Shown here: positions 61,348 through 64,000 of the stretch, one piece after another | How positions within the stretch are numbered: position 1 is the first letter of the stretch | Layout of the letters: every line of letters starts with the position of its first letter | Assembly: GCF_001905545.1 (NCBI RefSeq) | Contig: NZ_LIPD01000003.1 | Coordinates: 469,147-533,146, forward strand | Direction: 5' to 3' | DNA: 64,000 nucleotides | DNA from: Streptomyces sp. CB02056 | GTDB taxonomy: Bacteria; Actinomycetota; Actinomycetes; Streptomycetales; Streptomycetaceae | Position numbers and translations under genes: made by a program | The notes under the pieces: generated by a model | Told to the model about the DNA's origin: nothing | Databases searched by the model: none | The model's input: the letters and a program-made list of their open reading frames with translations, nothing else

Positions 61348-62544
61348 TCAGCGACGGACGGCGGGCCGCAGGGTGGTGGGGGCGCCGTAGTGGCCGTCCG
61401 AGGCGCCGCCGACCTCGATCTCCACCGGCTTGGTGGAACCGGTCCGCTTCAGGCCGACCCGGAAGGTGTACTCGGCCGGGTTGCCCGTCATCACGCCGGT
61501 CAGCTGGGCCGGCGCCACCCCGATCCGCCCGTTGCAGTCCTCGGTCGCCTCGAAGGACTTCCACTCGCCGCCGACCTTCGCCTCGATCGTGACGTCCTCC
61601 CCGGTCAGGCCCTCGCTCGCGGGCACGGACAGGTACACCGCCGGGCGCAGCAGGCCGGGGCCGTCGGGCGAGGAGACCTTGAAGGAGAACTCGGTCGGGG
61701 TCCCGCCGACGACCAGCGGGGTCGGCTTGGAGACCGAGTTCACCACCGGGCGGTGCGAGTCGACGACGGACGTGGTCACCACGCCCTTGGTCAGCACCTT
61801 GTAGGTAGACGGCACCACGGCGTCCGCCTCGACGTACAGCCTGCCCGGCTGGTTGCCCGCGTCGAGCACCATCCGGTACTCGACCGTCCGGCTCTCGCCG
61901 GCGGCCAGCTCGAAGGCCGCGTCGTTGCCCGTACCCGCGTAGTCCATGCCGCCGCCCTGGCTCAGCGCGGGCATGGCCTTCCAGCCGGTGGCGTCCTTGC
62001 GCTCCAGGGTGCCCTGCGCCATCGAGAGCACCCGCCGGCACTCCGCGCCCTCGAACTGCTGGGTGGCCACCACCGGCGCCACCGCGCGGGTGCCCGAGGC
62101 GTCGTTGTTCTTCCAGGTCACCGAGAAGGAGACCTGGTCGCCCACCTGGATCTTCTGGCCCGCGCGCAGGCCGTTGAAGGTGATCCCGATGCCGCCGGCG
62201 GGCTTGGCCGGGGCAGGCGCGGCCGGGGCCTTCGCGGCGGTCTTGGCCTCGGTCTTGGCGGCCACGGGCGCGGCCGGGGCAGCGGCCGGAGCGGCGGCCG
62301 GGGCGGCGTTGGTCAGGGCGGGGGTGGTCGGCGCGGCCTCGGTGGTCGGCGCGGCCGGGGCGGGGACGGTCGGAACGGCGCCCGCGCCGGGGGTGGCCGA
62401 CGAGGTGGCCGCGGGGGTGGAGGCGGGAGCGGAGGCGGCGACGGACGCCTCGCCGTTCGTCGGGCCGCAGGCCGCGATTCCCACGGCGGTGACGACGGCC
62501 AGCGGGACGATCTTCGCAATACGGGCGATAACGGACGCGTTCAT
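61348..62544 (-). CDS. Secreted lipoprotein, paralogue of the right-edge gene
   Basis: 398 residues. Lipoprotein signal MNASVIARIAKIVPLAVVTA to lipobox GIAAC near residue 26, an A/T/P-rich linker to about residue 125, then two beta-rich domains. The first has LRAGQKIQVGDQVSFSVTWKN, RVLSMAQGTLERKDATGWKA, LSQGGGMDYAG and ELAAGESRTVEYRMVLDAG, matching the next gene's domain segment by segment; the second repeats a PTEFSFKVSS-type start. No enzyme motif. Reads like an Ig-like surface domain of a substrate-binding or adhesive protein. GGGGGGACTGTC ribosome binding site. Confidence 0.82.
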   Translation of the reverse strand: MNASVIARIAKIVPLAVVTAVGIAACGPTNGEASVAASAPASTPAATSSATPGAGAVPTVPAPAAPTTEAAPTTPALTNAAPAAAPAAAPAAPVAAKTEAKTAAKAPAAPAPAKPAGGIGITFNGLRAGQKIQVGDQVSFSVTWKNNDASGTRAVAPVVATQQFEGAECRRVLSMAQGTLERKDATGWKAMPALSQGGGMDYAGTGNDAAFELAAGESRTVEYRMVLDAGNQPGRLYVEADAVVPSTYKVLTKGVVTTSVVDSHRPVVNSVSKPTPLVVGGTPTEFSFKVSSPDGPGLLRPAVYLSVPASEGLTGEDVTIEAKVGGEWKSFEATEDCNGRIGVAPAQLTGVMTGNPAEYTFRVGLKRTGSTKPVEIEVGGASDGHYGAPTTLRPAVRR

Positions 62545-62743
62545 GTGACAGTCCCCCCAAGGACATGGTGATGGTGGTGATCGAATGAGCGGGCGCCTAC
62601 GGTCGCGCCCCGAGGAACCGGCCCGAGCCCCCCGGCTCCGCCGGCTCGCTCTCCCTGCCTCTCACCCTGATAGACGTCCATCCCGCCGGGGGGTTGCAGG
62701 CCGGTTCGAAGAATTTTTCCCGGCCCCTCCCCGGAACGCCGAA

Positions 62744-62780
62744 AGGCGCCGCGACCGGGGGAAACCCGGTCGCGGCGCCT
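62744..62780 (-). terminator. Terminator of the right-edge gene
   Basis: Perfect 16-bp stem AGGCGCCGCGACCGGG with 62765-62780, loop GGAAA, 20 bases downstream of the stop at 62801. Confidence 0.88.
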
Positions 62781-62800
62781 CAACGGCCCGCGTGGGACGG

Positions 62801-64000
62801 CTACTTCACGACCGTCACCGGGACGATCAGCTCCTTCAGGGAGGTCAGCGACCCGGTGGCGTCGTACGGCAGCGTCGCCTGGACGGACAGCGGCATCGTG
62901 CCGGGCCCGTCCATCGGGTCGAGGGCCATCCGGTACGTCACCCTCTTGGTCTCCCCCGGTGCGAGCGAGAACCAGGCCTGCTGGTCCACCTTCGCGTAGT
63001 CCATACCGCCGCCCATCGAGAGCAGGATCTCCCTCCAGGCGCCGCCGTCCTGGCGCTCCAGCTTGCCCTTGTTCATCATGACCATCTCGCTCGGCGGCGT
63101 CCCGGCGTACTCCTTCGTGTAGACCAGCGGCTGGAGCTTGTCGTAGGTCTTCTGGCCGGTGTTCCGGTACGTCACCGTGAAGGTCACCGGGGTGCCGTTG
63201 GTGGACACCTTCTGCCCGGCGCCGAGGCCGCCGTCGACCGTGATCGCGATGTCCTTCGCGCCCTTGTCGGACGCGGTCAGGGACGGTGACTTGTGGCCGC
63301 TCACGTCCAGGCTGTTGACGATCGTCGTCAGGCCCGACTGGTAGTCGCTCTTGAGCCCGTTCGCCACCACGAAGACCTGGTCCAGGCCCATCCCCCACAT
63401 CTGGGCGGTGAAGGTGTCCCCGGGCTTGCAGGTGACGTTCCACTGGGTCTTGTCGATCGTCTTGCCGGCCACGGTGGACTTGGTCCGCACGGGTGCGCCG
63501 ACCGAGGAGTAGCCGTTGTCCGGGAAGTAGGGCCGGCCCCAGATCGGGCAGTTCGGCTGGTGGCCCCAGCCGCTGTCGGCGACCAGGTCGTTCGTCGTCG
63601 GCCAGGCGCCGCCCTCGAGTTCGTCCGGGGAGTTGTAGGCCACGACCAGGACGCCGTACGGCTCGCACCTGGCCGGCGCCCAGCCCTGCTGCGGCTCCGT
63701 CGGCGCGCCCGGACTCAGGACGCAGACCCGGTCGGCCGAGACCGGTACGGCCTTCCAGCCCGCCGGCACCTTGAACTTGACGCCCCGGAGGCTGGACGAG
63801 CTCGCCGGGCCGCTCGCGGTGCCGGGGGCGGAGGTCGCGGTGGTCGGGACGCCGTCGGCGAGCGGGACCTCCGTCTCGGCCTCGCTGGTGGGCGTGCCCG
63901 GATCGGTCGGGGCGGCCGTCGGGCTGGGGTTGCCGGTCGGCTCGGGCGTCGGGCTCGGCGAGGTGGTCAGGGTGGCGGCCGGGGGCGGGACCTCGTCCTG
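62801..64000 (-). CDS. Secreted-type protein, N-terminus outside the window
   Basis: The frame is open to base 64000, so the start lies outside; 399 residues are visible. The first visible 75 residues are a P/T/S/A-rich linker, then a lectin- or binding-like region (VKFKVPAGWKAVPVSADRVC, NCPIWGRPYFPDNGYSS, QWNVTCKPGDTFTAQMWGMG). Last comes the same beta-rich domain as the neighbouring lipoprotein: GAGQKVSTNGTPVTFTVTYR, GKLERQDGGAWREILLSMGG, GMDYAKVDQQAWFSLAPGET. The two genes are adjacent paralogues. The export signal, if any, is beyond the window. Function unknown. Confidence 0.8.
   Translation of the reverse strand, partial: QDEVPPPAATLTTSPSPTPEPTGNPSPTAAPTDPGTPTSEAETEVPLADGVPTTATSAPGTASGPASSSSLRGVKFKVPAGWKAVPVSADRVCVLSPGAPTEPQQGWAPARCEPYGVLVVAYNSPDELEGGAWPTTNDLVADSGWGHQPNCPIWGRPYFPDNGYSSVGAPVRTKSTVAGKTIDKTQWNVTCKPGDTFTAQMWGMGLDQVFVVANGLKSDYQSGLTTIVNSLDVSGHKSPSLTASDKGAKDIAITVDGGLGAGQKVSTNGTPVTFTVTYRNTGQKTYDKLQPLVYTKEYAGTPPSEMVMMNKGKLERQDGGAWREILLSMGGGMDYAKVDQQAWFSLAPGETKRVTYRMALDPMDGPGTMPLSVQATLPYDATGSLTSLKELIVPVTVVK

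Overview
This is a chromosomal window of a streptomycete-type actinomycete (Streptomyces or Kitasatospora). Signs are very high GC with third codon positions almost all G or C, many GTG starts behind GGAGG-type ribosome binding sites, a geosmin synthase, two tandem SigB/SigF-family sigma factors, long-arm tRNA-Ser genes, and many gene-end hairpins that lack long U-tracts. No insertion sequence, integrase, phage gene or CRISPR array is visible. Apart from one accessory polysaccharide locus the content is typical core-arm DNA. | Layout. 1-10 kb: the N-terminal half of geosmin synthase, a HhH-GPD repair protein, an MFS drug exporter divergent from a WYL regulator, a YbhB protein with an unknown partner, a rhomboid protease, an unknown barrel-like protein behind a DasR-like operator, and a HerA-like ATPase. 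10-18.3 kb: an orphan VapB-like protein, a LytR_C protein, upp, the tadA region, tRNA-Ser(CGA), a 54-residue membrane protein, a Dabb protein, two tandem stress/sporulation-type sigma factors and a tyrosine phosphatase. | 18.7-29.1 kb is the most interesting part: a co-directional cluster resembling the fungal galactosaminogalactan and bacterial Pel exopolysaccharide systems. It encodes a secreted Agd3-like (CE18-type) deacetylase, a PelF-like GT4 glycosyltransferase, a polytopic membrane protein, a LegB-like 4,6-dehydratase, a sugar-1-phosphate nucleotidyltransferase, a second SDR, a spherulin-4/Sph3-like glycosidase without a signal peptide, and a GH114 endo-polygalactosaminidase lipoprotein. 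Two nested 26-codon frames made by a tandem 77-bp repeat lie between the glycosyltransferase and membrane-protein genes. The inferred job is production, deacetylation, turnover and display of a cationic galactosamine-type polymer. Pel parts such as PelD, PelE and recognisable PelG are absent. | 29-36 kb: an aldo/keto reductase, a coupled SPFH plus NlpC/P60 pair, a large secreted Ig-like surface protein, two identical tRNA-Arg(ACG) genes and tRNA-Ser(GCT). 36-50 kb: a 1176-residue PAS sensor with degenerate receivers, an acyl-CoA ligase, a DUF1906 protein, an EamA transporter, pdxH, a small secreted protein, a GlcD-type FAD oxidase, a MerR/MFS pair and tRNA-Ser(TGA). 50-64 kb: an HtrA protease, a TPP riboswitch with a CytX-type thiamine-precursor transporter, a glycerophosphodiesterase, an anti-sigma-type ATPase, a SEC-C protein, a primase-like protein, a PP2C phosphatase, aminopeptidase P, and two paralogous secreted proteins, the last cut by the window edge. 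| Function calls rest on motifs read by eye and knowledge of the families; no database search was run.
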